Of a stretch of DNA of 64,000 nt, positions 24,501 through 35,400 are shown one piece after another. Each line of letters starts with the position of its first letter. The first letter of the stretch is position 1. Both the position numbers and the translations under genes were made by a program. The notes below the pieces were generated by a model, which worked only from the letters and a program-made list of their open reading frames with translations, searched no databases and was not told the DNA's origin. The stretch comes from Casuarina equisetifolia (Eukaryota; Streptophyta; Magnoliopsida; Fagales; Casuarinaceae): contig CM052361.1 of the NCBI GenBank assembly GCA_028551475.1, positions 18,355,274 through 18,419,273 of the forward strand. Reading direction: 5' to 3'.

Positions 24501-25949
24501 TTGGTCCAAAACTAATGATGTAATAGTCATTTCTTGTTCTCAAATAAATATGATAGAGCATCTACTTCTTAAATTAATTTTTAAGTTGGGTCTTTGACAT
24601 TTTAATTTAATATCACAACTCACTTTAAATCTACCCCACCTATTTGACTGAATAAAAGTTACACATTGAGATTTAAAACCTATGTGATAAAATTTAAATA
24701 AAGAAAAAATGCATTTAATCCATGAGTTTATTTTTAAGTTGGAATTTTTAACTAAAATGACTATTAGTTTATAAAAAAACTAAAAAAAGAGATTAAATAT
24801 AGTTAATAACTATAATGGGTAATTTTTTTTATACATATATAGCCTAACTATAATGTGAGGCCTCATGTTGTTGAGAAATCCGTGAAGAAGCTTCAGGAAT
24901 TGTAGTTGTTGCTCATGGAGTCATGGAATTAGGAATCAATTGTAAAAAGAATAGCGAAAAAATATAGTTTGAATTATTTTTCACTTTTTGTAAAGCAAAG
25001 CTTTTTTATAAAACAATGTATGTTTGTGTAGTGAAATCTATATTATCAACATACGAAATTATATTCCTTGCTTTGGTCTTTTAATCAATTTTCCTTGGAA
25101 TAAACACCATGCCATGGCGAAGGGTTTTGTGGTAAATATAAGAACTCTAATTTAATATAACAACTAACTATGAATCTACCCCACTTGTCAAATTGAATAG
25201 AAATTACACATCAAAAGATAAGATCAATATAATAAAGTTTAAAGAAAGGAAAAAAGTATTCAACCCTTAAGATTATTTTTACATTGGGCCTTTTAACTAA
25301 TATGTCTCTTAGTTTTCTAACTTTTGGAAATAAGAATAATTTTTAGTTGCTTGGGACAAAAAAAAATTTGAAAATAAAGGTGTGGCAATTTCAAACAAAA
25401 GAAATAATCAGTTATTTTTAAGATTTTAGGTTTTTTTAGAGAAATAACAAAATCATGTCACATTAACAAAATATTAATAACAAGATAATACTAATAATTT
25501 TAGCAACTCAATCTTTTCATGTTACAGTTAACAATATCTTATGATAGGCCAAAAACTATCTTAAATCTAATATATCACTTTTAGGATGACTAAATCACTA
25601 TTGTTTGTTTTGAATTCATTCAATATTTCTAACGAATTGCTTTAACTAGTTGAAATTATTAAAATAAAATAAAATAATTTTTCACAAGTATAATTACTTT
25701 AATATATGTTAAGGAGTTGAGGTAGCCAAATTATTTATTTGTAATATGGTTTATCTTTTATTGCTTTCCCTTTTATGTATTGGAATGGCATAGTTGATTC
25801 TTAGCATTTCATTAATATTGAAAGCTATATTAGTAATTTAAAAATTATCAAAAATAAAAAATTGTATTTCAAAACCAATAAAAAGATTATTAGTATTTCA
25901 AAATTAAAAAAAAAGAGTTAAAGGCGCTCGATGTTAAAAGAGTTAAATT
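21516..25949. other. Repeat-rich AT spacer upstream of the ZFWD gene
   Basis: No supported gene. It contains a further dispersed match, 23250-23460 against 20900-21110 (poly-T, 'aaggttag', 'attacatccaat/attacactcaac', 'aataaaattt', 'atactatcc/atactctcc', poly-A). It also has an 80-bp tandem duplication at 22851-23011 and another diverged pair near 24585-24780 and 25145-25320 sharing 'aatctaccccac' and 'aaattacacat'. Short frames at 21534-22390 and 23890-24105 have no family resemblance that I can see. A tRNA-like minus-strand stretch lies near 23045-23115. Confidence 0.55.
22851..23011. repeat. Tandem 80-bp duplication
   Basis: Two consecutive units (22851-22933 and 22934-23011) share cttaataaggagatt(t/c)agacct, then c(c/a)attg, then gatgaaat. 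The first carries a 13-A run that the second lacks. Non-coding. Confidence 0.75.
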
Positions 25950-26132
25950 GGCCGGGCCGTATCCAACATACGCCAGCAGACAGCCGATGTATCCGTCAGG
26001 TTAAACTTTGGGCCGGGCTGTAGCCAACTCGGCCAGACCCAGCCAAAGCAATAATCGGTCGGCTTGCAATATGAGCCGGGCTGCAGCCAACATCGGCCCA
26101 GACCCAGTCAATGTATCCGTTGGCTTCGAAAT
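25950..26132. repeat. Three 60-bp GC-rich units in the ZFWD promoter
   Basis: Units start at 25950, 26010 and 26073, each with a (g)gccgggc(c/t)g(t/c)a(t/g)ccaac core and most with a 'cagacccag' or 'gatgtatccgt' element. The block is far more GC- and CpG-rich than the AT-rich sequence before it and sits immediately ahead of the probable transcription start of the ZFWD gene. Confidence 0.75.
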
Positions 26133-27045
26133 TAGAAACACGCCTATTTAGGGTCCCACGCGTCCCTCTCTCACGGTCATATCTGTTTTCTCTGTCTCTC
26201 TTGCTTCTCCATCTGTCTCTGCTACGATCTGCTCACGGTCGGTTGCTCTCGGGCTCTGTCGCTTCCTCTGCGCTCGTCTCCTCTCATCGTGACAGGTTAG
26301 CTTGCCCACTTATGGAACTCCAGGTTTTGCTAGGGTTTTATCTTCTTACGGTTTTAGATATGGGATTCCCTTGTCTTGCGATCTATTCTATCTGCGACAA
26401 AATTGGCGAGTGGCCGAATTTCTTTGGGATTTCGAGCAAGGACATGATTTATTTTCGTCAGCCGTTGGCAGATCACACGATAACTCCCGGGCTTCGTTGT
26501 GTATTCGAGTTTCCTATATTTCCTAGGATTTTTAGTGGGTTGATCGGAATTTAGGAAAAGAAACGTCTGAATCGTGAAATCGACGAGCGACTGGCTATTG
26601 AATTTGAGTTTTTATTTGCTGGGGTTTTCTGTATGTATATATATAAGGTTACTTCAGGTGATGAAAATTTGGGAATTTTCTTCACGATCGGAGCCCGGGA
26701 ACTTTTCATCTAGGGTTGGATTCGGCAAAAGGAGTCCGTCAGGAATTGGGGAAGCAAACCCTAGGTCCGGAATTAATTTAGATTTGCTACATTTGCCGAA
26801 TGCGGATGTACAGTTTTGAATGATTTGAAGGCAGCTGAATTGTTTGGATCTTCTGCCAAGGACATCTGTTGGAATCACCTTCTTCATTGAGGATTGTAAA
26901 GGACTTTATTGAAATTGGGGCTGGTGATTGTCTTGAATCTTCGGACATGGAAGGCAGACATTTAGCTTGGTTTGGTTTGTTTGGAAGGACCCCTATGTGG
27001 ATGAGTTTGTTCTTTACTCTATTTGATGTTATTTTTGTTTCATAG
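26100..27045 (+). other. 5' leader and 5'UTR intron of the ZFWD gene
   Basis: A CT-rich leader (about 26140-26295) ends in gacag before a GT at 26296. The tract ends in a pyrimidine-rich acceptor ttgtttcatag at 27045, exactly before the ATG at 27046. This is the form of a plant 5'UTR intron of about 750 bases. It contains three AAACCCTA/TAGGGTTT-type telo-box words (26331-26338, 26711-26717 and 26756-26763). The 147-residue open frame from 26111 crosses this boundary and is not a credible gene. Confidence 0.6.
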
Positions 27046-30000
27046 ATGGCCGCCAAGACAGCAACAAGGTCGTCGGTTTTTCATTGGTTGGGAAGAGAAC
27101 CCGGAACAGTTTTGCCCAGCAAAGCTGTTTGCATATTCTGGCTTAAGGGCAAATGCAACAGGAACCCATGTAGGTTCCTTCACAGTGAACCCCCAGTAGT
27201 GTGCGGAAAAAGGCGGTCTCATCCTGAGTTGTCTGGTCCCGAAAGAAAGAAGCCAAGTTACATTGGGTACAAGAATAAATTGATTTTGGAAAAGTCACAC
27301 GAAGACGTTGGTCCTGAAGATTGTAAGAGGGAAGCTTTGAAGAAAGTTTTACCTTCGAATATTGAGGAGGGAGGATCCAAGACTTCAGAGGATGGTTTTA
27401 AGAAGTGTTCTGAAGATATTTCTTGTCATCGTGCGGAAGAATTAAATATTGAGGCGGGAGGATCCAAGACTTCTGAGGATGCTGTTAAGAAGTCTTGTGA
27501 TGATATTCCTGGCCATTGCGTGGAAGAGGTAAATATTGAAGAGGGAGGATCCAAGACTTCAGAGGATGCTGATAAGAAGTCTTGTGATGATATTCCTGGC
27601 CATCGTGTGGAAGAGCTAAATATTGAAGAGGGAGGATCCAAGACTTCAGAGGATGCTGATAAGAAGTCTTGTGATGATATTCCTGGCCATCGTGTGGAAG
27701 AGTTAAGGACCTTGGCATTCCTCCAAGGGCATACGAAGGTAGCAGTGTGTTTATTTTGCCTCTTACTTTGCAACGTGCTTTCCTTTATGTCATTTCTTTT
27801 CTGTATTATTATTGTTATTATCCTTATTCCTTGTCGTTGCTGCATTGAAAGAAAATAATTTAGTGTATGAGAATAAACTTTCTACATACATAATCTGCGT
27901 TTTTTATATGATTCTTTCTGATATACGTTTCTTGTAGCAGTCACTTTGGTTTTGTTCATGACAAAAAAACAGAAGGATATTTGCTAGTGTTTGCATACCT
28001 GTAGATTTTTTTGCAGTTGACTTGTCTGATGTTTAGCTTTTCATCTTAGTTGCATCATAAAAGGTTTCTCGGTTATTCTTCTTTGAAGCTTTGAAGCAAG
28101 ACCAAGGAAGATTGCTTGAAATGGGCACAATTTAGGTTGTGGCTGCATGAAATAAGATAGAGCAACTCCAAATTTGAGATTTTTTATTTTTTATTTTATT
28201 TGTTTGTTTGAAACAGCATAGTAGGCATAAATACAAGCATTGGTGTGGACATACAGCGGGGCAGTATGTGTTGAGAAAAGAAAATTTGGAGCAGAAATAA
28301 GACAAACATAGTGAATCTTTTGATGACAAACGTACGCACATATATAGCAGAAAGTACCAAATACAAGTTTATGATGGTCAGCAATCGTGCTCAATCACCG
28401 GATGAGGTTGACGGTCGAATTTTGTTTCCTAGTGCAGTGCAGGAGTAAAAATCAAATTTTGGCATTTCTAATCTATTTTTTGATGCAAAATCATTATCAT
28501 TTTCAATTCTCATTCTCATATGTGCGTAAGATGATACTAATTGTTGTTTTTTAATCAAAATATTGAAAAATATCTTGAAAAAAGCTTATTTATTACTGTT
28601 TTGAGGACAGGATATCGTGGGGATTGCACTTGCTGGAAGAAACTACCTGCTTTGCTCAGGCTATAGTGATGGAACAGTTCGGATTTGGGACTGCACTACA
28701 GGACAATGTGCTCGCGTTGTTGACCTTGGGACGGAGATAGGATCGTTTTTTAGTGAAGGTGTATTTGTGTTCATGGGTATGAGGAATGTTGTTAAGGTAA
28801 GATCGGAAGCCCTGTAAGTTTTTGCTTTCTTCTTGCTTTTATTTTTGAGCCATTGTTGCCATTAACATTTAGCATAATACTTTGACATGTGAGCTCAACC
28901 AGCACACTTTGATGATGTGGCAGGTGTGGAACACCATGTCTGATTTGGAATGTGATCTAGGTGGATTTACTGGCATGATCTATGCCATGGTAGGAACTGA
29001 TGATACGCTTTTCACTGGAGGCCAGGTACTCACCATCTTAACTTTTTGAATTTCTAAGAATTTGAATAAAATATCTTATCACTAGTTCTTATTCTGGTAT
29101 CTTTGGATCAATTGACCTCTTTTAATTTGCTTGTGAAACAACACATCGCTCATTGTCATGATAATTCTTGAGACTTAATTAGATTTTGAAGGTTCAATTT
29201 CTTAGGTGTGTTATTTGTAATGTCTTTATTCATATACGGGTAGAACTTGTTATTTCGCAGAACCTTCATGTTTGTGGTGTTATTTCTGTAATAATGTTCT
29301 TTGTGAATCACAGGATGGCATTATCTTAGCGTGGAAGTGCAATATTGAGGCAAATGCCCCATTTCAACCACTATCATCTCTTCCAGGACACACACATGAT
29401 GTGGTATCTCTTGCTGTTGGACACGCCTGGTTGTATTCAGGCTCCAAGGACCGTACAATAAGGGTAAGTTTGTCTTATTAAGATGAAGATTTGCACTTAT
29501 ATATTTTTTTCCACTTGTAGTAATTTGAAAAGACAAGTTTTTTTTTTATTAGATTAAATATTTATGTATTCTGTTAATTTATTTTCTGTTTTGATAGCCA
29601 CAAATTCAGTTTCTTGTAGCTTGTCTAAATACTGCAAGCATTATAGTTGGTATTCTGTGAAGTTCTCCTCTCTTTTTATACCTAAAAATTTGGTTAATTT
29701 TAGTTGATCGGGATGCTCCAAGCTAAAAGTTAGATTGACTTCTGATTTCATTATATATTTCGATATATGGATTGCAAGTGGTTTGCACCATGTGCGCATG
29801 ATTCTACACTTTATGCGTCCGGTTTAGTATGGGTCCATTAACATGAGTTTGCACTTTATGTCTGCTGTGCATTATTGTCCTGGTTCAACATAGTTCAGTG
29901 TAAATGTGCACGGCGTTCACTTATGCTCCCAAGAAATTTGAGTTCATAGGTTTGAAAATTGTGTTTTTGGTGCTGATCTTTTGTTTTACCTAATTTATTG

Positions 30001-31240
30001 TGCATTGGATGGTTTGTTTTTTCTTCTTTATAATGTCGGAGGTGTTATAACCCTTTTTGTTTGTTTGTTTGTTTGTTTGTTTGTTTTTTTGTTTTTTTTG
30101 TCTTTTGAAATGGAGGGCAATCACGTTGTTTTGTTTTTCATGCATGGTTGAGCTTGTCATAATTGGGTTCACTGATCAGCCGAATTTCACATTAAAAACA
30201 CTTGTAAATTATTTGAAGTAAGGTTGCTTCATTTAACCTCAATATGATGATTTAATGTTTTGAATTGCTTCTTTAATCATTCTCGATATTTTTTTAATTT
30301 CTTTTTTCAGGTTTGGGATCACAAAACTTTGGAGTGTCTTATGACATTGGATGATCATGCTGATACTGTGACATCTCTTATCTGTTGGGACAACTATTTG
30401 TTTTCTGGTTCTTTGGACTGTACAATCAGGGTTTGGGGTCTAGAGGAAGAGCTTTGCTTGAAAGTAGTCCATATACAAAATGAAGAACATGTAAGTCATT
30501 AGGCACCATTATGGTAAAAGTTGATTGTTGAGCAATTTGTTGTTTCATCCTTATTTCTTTTGCTTGGAAGTATGTGAATAGTTGAGGAAATGTTCATAAC
30601 AAGAAAAGGAAGTACAAAAAAGAGCTATCTCTTTGTTTTTAATATGAATGTTAGCATTGTATTAATTGTCATTGCCATTGCCATTTTATTCTTATGTTAT
30701 AAGTTTTATAGATATAACAATTGGAGTACCATCATGCATTTTGGGGCTAATGACTTGAACATTTTCAAAATGAGTATTTCATTAGTTTTTTCTTTAGTTG
30801 TGTAGTTTTTTATCTAAGAATGTTAAGTTAAGTTTATTCTTATCTAATGGTAATTTTGAAACACTTTAGTTGATTGCATGATTTTCAATGTAACAGGGCA
30901 TTCTTGTGTTTCGTGGGATGACTGATGGGAATGGCAAACCAATTTTGTATTGCTCCTGTGATGATGAGTCTGTTCACATGTATGAATTGCCATCGTAAGT
31001 ATACTTAGCTTTTCGTAACTCTTTTTACTTGGAAAAGAAAAGTAGTCTTCTTTTTGTCAATGACTTTTAATAGTTTATAGTTATTGTTCCAGATTTGTTG
31101 AGAGGGGCAGATTATTTTCCAAGCAAAAAGTTGAGGCAATGCAAGTAGGTCCAGATCATGAAGGACTCTTTTTAACCGGAGATCAAGGGTTTGGAAATGG
31201 TTGCCCAAACTGGAGGCGTCACACCAAAAATAGGATATGA
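27046..31240 (+). CDS. ZFWD: CCCH zinc finger and WD40 repeat protein, with altered C-terminus
   Basis: Seven coding exons at GT-AG sites: 27046-27738, 28611-28796, 28924-29025, 29314-29463, 30311-30490, 30897-30994 and 31093-31240, giving 518 aa. Residues C29, C37, C42 and H46 (CIFWLKGKC-NRNPC-RFLH) form a C-x7-C-x4-C-x3-H zinc finger. Residues 105-220 are four 29-residue repeats of NIEEGGSKTSED type. From about residue 228 come WD40 blades, with GH starts (LQGHTKDIV, LPGHTHDVV, LDDHADTV) and WD-type ends (VRIWD, IRVWD, IRVWG). This is the plant ZFWD family, typically a single CCCH finger plus WD propeller, probably nuclear and RNA-associated. The predicted C-terminus, TGDQGFGNGCPNWRRHTKNRI, is not the family end. 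The +1 frame over the same bases reads VWKWLPKLEASHQK then stop, which is the expected last WD strand. This points to an indel near 31186-31192. Confidence 0.93.
27358..27705 (+). repeat. Four 87-bp in-frame repeats in ZFWD exon 1
   Basis: Units at 27358-27444, 27445-27531, 27532-27618 and 27619-27705, each 29 codons. Copies three and four differ by a single base (c/t in a Leu codon), so the last duplication is very recent, while copy one is the most diverged. They encode an acidic, Ser/Lys-rich linker between the CCCH finger and the WD domain. Confidence 0.95.
30055..30096. repeat. (GTTT)n microsatellite in a ZFWD intron
   Basis: About seven tttg/gttt units followed by longer T runs within the intron 29464-30310. 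Confidence 0.85.
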
Positions 31241-32406
31241 GACATTACAAACTAAAATGTAGATACTTCTGATTGTGGAAGTAAATTTTTTTCCCCTCCA
31301 TTGTTTGCTTTGTAAATGTCGTATTGGATGATGTAATTTTTTGGGAACTATTAGTAGATGGTTGTTATATTCAGAAAGAAGATATGAGGAAATAATAAAT
31401 AAAAATTAATTCAGGCTGTGTTTGTGCAACGCCAATGCTGTAATCTGAGTAGTAACTACTCAGACACTAATTGTTGTTAATTGCTGCCATTTTAGTATGA
31501 GGCAGGAGGCCGTTAGAATAGATTTGGGTGCTTTTTCTCAGTACAATGGTCTCAAGGTGTTTGCATCGTTTATCTTGGATGGTCCAGTTTTACTACGAGA
31601 ATGCTTTTGAGAATGTAGCTAGCACCATGGAGACAAGTTCTGTTGCAGCCGAGAATGTAGTTCAACTTAACCTTTCAAGATATTTTAAGCAAGTAATATA
31701 AGCTCAAACTTTATTTTACACCAAACTATTGTTCTCGAACATTTTTACCGGTTAGGATCAAATGATTGAAATTCAATAAATTATCGTGTGATGTATGATA
31801 CATGAAAGGAAATATTATAGAATTAGTATATGAAGGGCTTACCTTGAAATAAAAATAAAAATAAAAATAAAAATAAAAATAAAAATAAAAATTTAGAAGA
31901 AGAAATCTTGCAATGCCACATGCCTACTAAAAATTGACATGATTAAAGTAATTAGAAAAATCTAGCATAATAAATATCATATTTAAAGCAGAGGTATCAA
32001 CATAAAAACAAAACTATGCAATTGAATATTGAATGTAGTGACATCCATCCACAAAAGTTTAGGATAATAGAAATTATAAATAATTATTTTTGGAGAAGCA
32101 TATAGGATTTTTTAAGGTTTCACACACACACTTGAGAGAAATTAAAGCGTATTTTATAGTATAAAACGGTAAAAGGAGAATATCAAAATTCAAATTCCCA
32201 CATTTACGCAATTGCCCTAGGAAAGAAATTTGCTATGAATTAGATTTATCATATCATGTATAAAATTTAAAAATTAATATCTCAAAAAGCAGCTTCTGAC
32301 ATGTTTTCTGAAAAGTAAGAACGGGTTCAACTAAGCAGGCGACCGCAACCGGCCTATACAAATTGCCAAATGGAGCAGCAGTCGCCACGTTGCGCTCCAT
32401 GAAGCC
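31241..32406. other. Spacer between ZFWD and the NTF2-like gene
   Basis: The first 170 bases are probably the ZFWD 3'UTR, with an AATAAA word at about 31394-31399, 155 bases after the stop. An AAATA pentamer array lies at 31849-31891. The rest is AT-rich with no open frame of note. The last 80 bases, near 32330-32406, become GC-richer and are probably the leader of the next gene. Confidence 0.55.
31849..31891. repeat. (AAATA)n microsatellite
   Basis: About eight consecutive aaata pentamers in the spacer after the ZFWD gene. Confidence 0.9.
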
Positions 32407-35400
32407 ATGACTTTTTCACTTCGGTTGGCCGTCGCCTTTTCTTCTGCTTCCGTCTCTTCTCTGAGATCCTCACTCTCTCTCTATTCTGACAATCACGTTG
32501 CTTCCTATTTTGGTGCCAGCAAAGTCTCAGAATCCGCCATGGAGAAACAGTGTTCCAATGGTAGGAGTACTCTCACTTTGTCTCAGATTAACCATTTCCA
32601 CTTTGCTTGCTTTATGGGTTTGTATCCTTCTTGTGAAAGCTACTGTTTTCTACTTGTTCATATTGTTCTGACTTTCCATATGCTCCCTGGGGGCCTGAAG
32701 ACAAAAGGGATCATACAAGAGAAGCGTATTACAAGGAATCTTGCGATGGTAGCGCCAAAAAACGTGTTTCTGATGATATCATTCCTCATATTCTGCGCCT
32801 GTGAGTTTTTCGCTCTTTCTGCCTTACACATGCTGAGATGCCCACTGGCAAAATAGTGCATGTAGAATTTGAAAGCTTAAACTATCTTGGGATGTGCTTT
32901 TCCTGAACATTAGCTTGGTGCCCGCACCTCATGCTAAGATGGTGGTGACTTTCTCTGGTTACTAACTGGCAGAATAAGCACCAGTGGTTATTTCCCTTGA
33001 AATTAATGATAGTTTCTTCTTGCGGAGGATGTATGTGGAAATTAGAGACTCTAAGAACGTAGGATAAATTGCAAGATCTTTTCCGTGTTATGTCTTAAAT
33101 GTAATCCTTCTCTTACAATTTTCCAAGTGACATTAGATCTTTCTTAATTTTGGAATAGATTCCATTTGTGACGTAAAGGCCTAATTCGATCTTCATATAT
33201 TTCTTGATTATAATCTTTTGCAATCCATAACTGTTCCTATGTAAGTGGACAGCTCGTTAAATGGACATCCACAGTTATTAGCTTATGGATCCTGAACCAT
33301 GCTGTAAGAATTTGCAATGAATATCCCCTGTAACCTAGTACAAAAGATGTATGTGACTAGTGACTAGTATTGTGATGAAATGTAACCGAGGAGTGTCAAG
33401 GCTTTTGTGTTTCCATTCAAGTCCTTCTCCACCATAAGATAACGCCTTGGATAAAATAGAACAACTGGGTATAATTGCTTTGATATCTTTACATGGATAG
33501 TTAATGCACTCATTTCTCATTGTCACGCGTTCTTCATTTGGGAAGTAATACCCCATTCAAAATTTTTGTACCTCCTGTTCCTGACACAATATGTTTTCAG
33601 TTTCCATAGGCTTCTAAATCATTAGCAAACCGGTCAGTCCCCTTTTTGTTTAGATGAATCTCTCTCTCTCCCTCTCCCTGTGTATGTGTTTAAATTTGAG
33701 TCTCTGTTCTATACTGTGTTTTCTGTGTATCTTCTTTTTGGTCAACGGGTAATATTTCTTTCTTATTGCTTTTTAGAGTTACGAGAAAGAGTAGGTGATG
33801 AAATAGCTTCACTTCTACTAATTTAGTAAGTCAATGGTTTGGCACTAGTGAATGCCATGTTTATTTGGCAGGGAAAAATAGTACGATAGAGAGTTCAACT
33901 TTTATTGCTGTTTCGCTCTCAGGAAGAGAATATTATAATTAGGTTCAAACATAACATTCAAATATATAAAGCTTCTGTTGTTACTCTTCTCTTGATCCTT
34001 GCTTCTCTTGCTTTCCTGGTGGAGCAGCTTATGCTTAAGCCAGGCAACTCAAGATTCATGTGTTGAATTAATACATTGGTTTCACGAAAAGTAGTTGCAG
34101 GTTGCAATGGATTCACATTGTTCCTGAATCAGGAAAGACAGGTTGTCTATTTCTAGTTACCCGCCTGTGCTTGCAAGCCTACACCTCTAGAAGGCACTGC
34201 ATCATGACTTTAGTTTGCATGTCATGTTTTTAAAATTTGAATTTTTCAAATGCAATCATGGAAATCTAATGTGGATAGAAGGATAAAGGACAAGTTGACT
34301 TCCAGTATCAAGGTGTTTCCGTTATGTGAATTCCATTCACCAATTTTCTATTGATAAGTGATTCTTTCATGCTTCCAAACTCATCACTTATTATTTTGGA
34401 GTTTTTATCAGAAGTTTCTAATTGAATGTTTCAGATACGGATCTTGTGCAACAGCTCATGACTTTGAAATGTATGCTCCAAATGCTTCTTTTGAGGATCC
34501 CCTCATGCGCGCAAATGGGTGGGTATTGCATTTTCAGATGATGCTCAAGAGAAATGTAGTCTCAATGAAGTAGTCTCTACAGATTGAAAAATGAATGTGT
34601 TTCTTGTGCAAGTCAGGAAAATTTCGAGTGTTCATTTGTGGTGTTATGTCCTTTTTTTTTCTTCTTCCAACTGTCACTGATTTCAGATGGAACAGCATAT
34701 CATTCAATTAGAGAGTTTAGGAAGTATCTCTGTTTTCCTTTTTTTTTTTTTTTTGTCATATGGCTCCTTGAACCCACAGTGGAACTGCTTTCCAATGTAT
34801 TTTCTGTCGCTATAATTGCTATATCAGTTTCCTTAAAGCCTGGCGTTGTGGTCACTATGGAAGGGATTCTCTTCCCTTCCCTTTCTTTTAAAAAAATAAA
34901 GAATAGTTAATATATGAAGGAAGTTCACCTGTCTAGGGACACAATTGTTCTAAGCAAAATTTATATTTGGTTTTCAGTACACATTCTACTTTCAATCCGT
35001 TATGTTAATTGTAAATTCCACTGTTGCTTCTGTTAACAATATTTTCCTGTAGCACAGGCTCAGTTTTCTGTTTTTTATTGGATGTTCTGTTACCCTATTA
35101 TGCATCAAATAAGAGGAGAAACTTTAAATCATTTCTAATTGGAGCTCATGTTATTAGTTGGTTTACAGAATTTCTTTCATGCCAAAATACTTGTACTATT
35201 TTGCCATGTTCAACCAAAGATTTATCTAAGAATATGGGTTCACCTGCTTCCTAATTGGTTGAACATGCTGCTTCTTGGTTAAATTTTTACCCTTATTATA
35301 TTGCTTTGCGGGAAGGGTCAAAGATGTTTCACTTTCACTAGATATTTCTTCATATCCTTCTTATATCCTTGGAAAAGTTGATTGCAATTGCTAAAAAATT

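Noticed and set aside
26111-26554. 147-residue plus frame upstream of ZFWD
   Set aside because: It crosses the probable 5'UTR donor at 26296 and has no recognisable domain; likely leader plus intron.
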